Of a stretch of DNA of 64,000 nucleotides, positions 63,542 to 64,000 are shown piece after piece. The first letter of the stretch is position 1. Each line of letters starts with the position of its first letter. Origin of the DNA: RBG-16-66-20 sp036560705 (GTDB taxonomy: Bacteria; Pseudomonadota; Gammaproteobacteria; Burkholderiales; SG8-39); the NCBI GenBank assembly GCA_036560705.1, contig DATBQR010000062.1:9059-73058 (forward strand), in the 5' to 3' direction. The notes under the pieces are model-generated. The model saw nothing but the letters and a program-made list of their open reading frames with translations. It had not been told where the DNA came from and did not search any database. The position numbers and the translations under genes are program-made.

Positions 63542-64000
63542 TTAGAAGTAGGGCAGGCCCTGGGTGTTGACGTAGAGGGCGTAGAGCGAGGTGCTGGCCG
63601 CCATGAACAGGCGGTTGCGTTTCAGGCCGCCGAAGCAGACGTTGGCGCAGCGCTCGGGCAGGGCGATGCGGCCGATCATGACGCCGTCGGGCGCGAACAC
63701 CACGACGCCGTCGAGTTCGGGATCGCCCATGCCCCAGCCGCACCAGAGATTGCCGTCGATGTCGCAGCGCATGCCGTCCGGCGTCGCCGGGCCGGCATCG
63801 ACATGCACGCGCTTGTTGGAAATCCTGTCGCCGTTTGCCGCGACATCGTAAGCAAGGATCTTGCGGGTCGGCACGCCCCGGGATTCGATGATGTAGAGGA
63901 TTTTCTCGTCCGGCGAGAAGCACAGCCCGTTCGGACCCGGAATGCCTTCGGCGACGACCGTCGCCTTGCCGGTCGCGCCGTCGATCCGGTAGACGTTCAT
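63542..64000 (-). CDS. SMP-30/gluconolactonase-like protein, N-terminus beyond window
   Basis: The last 152 or so residues of a six-bladed propeller lactonase; the frame is open to the right edge and the gene starts outside. Calcium-site segments are visible: GPNGLCFSPDEKILYIIES, GPATPDGMRCDIDGNLWCGWG and ERCANVCFGGLKRNRLFMAAS. Hydrolyses aldonolactones in characterised members, which would complement the Gfo/Idh dehydrogenase of the converging operon. Confidence 0.88.
   Translation of the reverse strand: MNVYRIDGATGKATVVAEGIPGPNGLCFSPDEKILYIIESRGVPTRKILAYDVAANGDRISNKRVHVDAGPATPDGMRCDIDGNLWCGWGMGDPELDGVVVFAPDGVMIGRIALPERCANVCFGGLKRNRLFMAASTSLYALYVNTQGLPYF

Overview
The window reads as a chromosomal segment of a GC-rich betaproteobacterium (Burkholderiales-like), probably environmental. 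This rests on gene content and order: glnA followed by ntrBC, aceE-aceF-lpdA with a lipoyl domain on LpdA, argA-yggX, tkt-gap-pgk-pyk, DUF4124 proteins, and both TRAP and ABC importers. I call 60 protein genes, two of them cut by the window edges. I see no rRNA, tRNA, CRISPR array, insertion sequence or prophage, and no gap over 300 bp without a gene.

Layout. 1-7.5 kb: thiC (5' end missing), uppP, a rhodanese, then the nitrogen unit glnA / DUF4124 protein / ntrB / ntrC. Upstream of glnA are two NtrC-type sites, a sigma-54 promoter and an overlapping sigma-70-like promoter. 7.5-13.1 kb: two paralogous PanE/ApbA-fold genes on either side of a RamB/ScfR-like XRE regulator, then malate synthase aceB. 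13.2-17.5 kb (minus strand): folD-prlC-glutaredoxin-xthA. 17.6-23.9 kb: aceE-aceF-lpdA-rpiA.

24-40.7 kb: a very long, tightly packed minus-strand run. It starts with a GntR/FCD regulator and a carbohydrate ABC importer. An SDR, a TRAP importer, an IlvD/Edd dehydratase, a four-carbon acid kinase, PdxA2 and a UxaA-family protein follow, and the run ends in DUF4189, rsmE, argA and yggX. Divergent from the regulator (40.9-42.5 kb) are an SDR very like 2-keto-3-deoxy-L-fuconate dehydrogenase and an FAH-family hydrolase. Together these genes suggest sugar uptake, oxidation and dehydration to 2-keto-3-deoxy acids, non-phosphorylative cleavage to pyruvate, and a separate C4-acid route to DHAP. A FadR-type operator lies between the two units.

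42.5-55.4 kb: an omega-aminotransferase, a fused speD-speE gene, nudC, the glycolytic/pentose-phosphate block tkt-gap-pgk-pyk with a thioredoxin-like gene, a MetE C-domain protein, an epimerase-fold protein and a GNAT. 55.4-64 kb: an uncharacterised catabolic unit with an NMT1/THI5-type ABC importer, DapA-like aldolase, PhyH dioxygenase, TetR regulator, Gfo/Idh dehydrogenase, DUF993 protein and TIM-barrel isomerase. A convergent SMP-30 lactonase-like gene runs off the right edge.

Most unusual signals: (1) two divergent gene pairs with exactly 22 bp between start codons, each with overlapping -10 hexamers on the two strands and no Shine-Dalgarno, which implies symmetric bidirectional promoters making leaderless mRNAs; (2) a UUU-UAG junction where a +1 slip would join dctM to a kinase that has no normal start codon; (3) short islands of AT-rich rare codons inside GC-rich genes; (4) the DUF993 operon as a candidate undescribed pathway.
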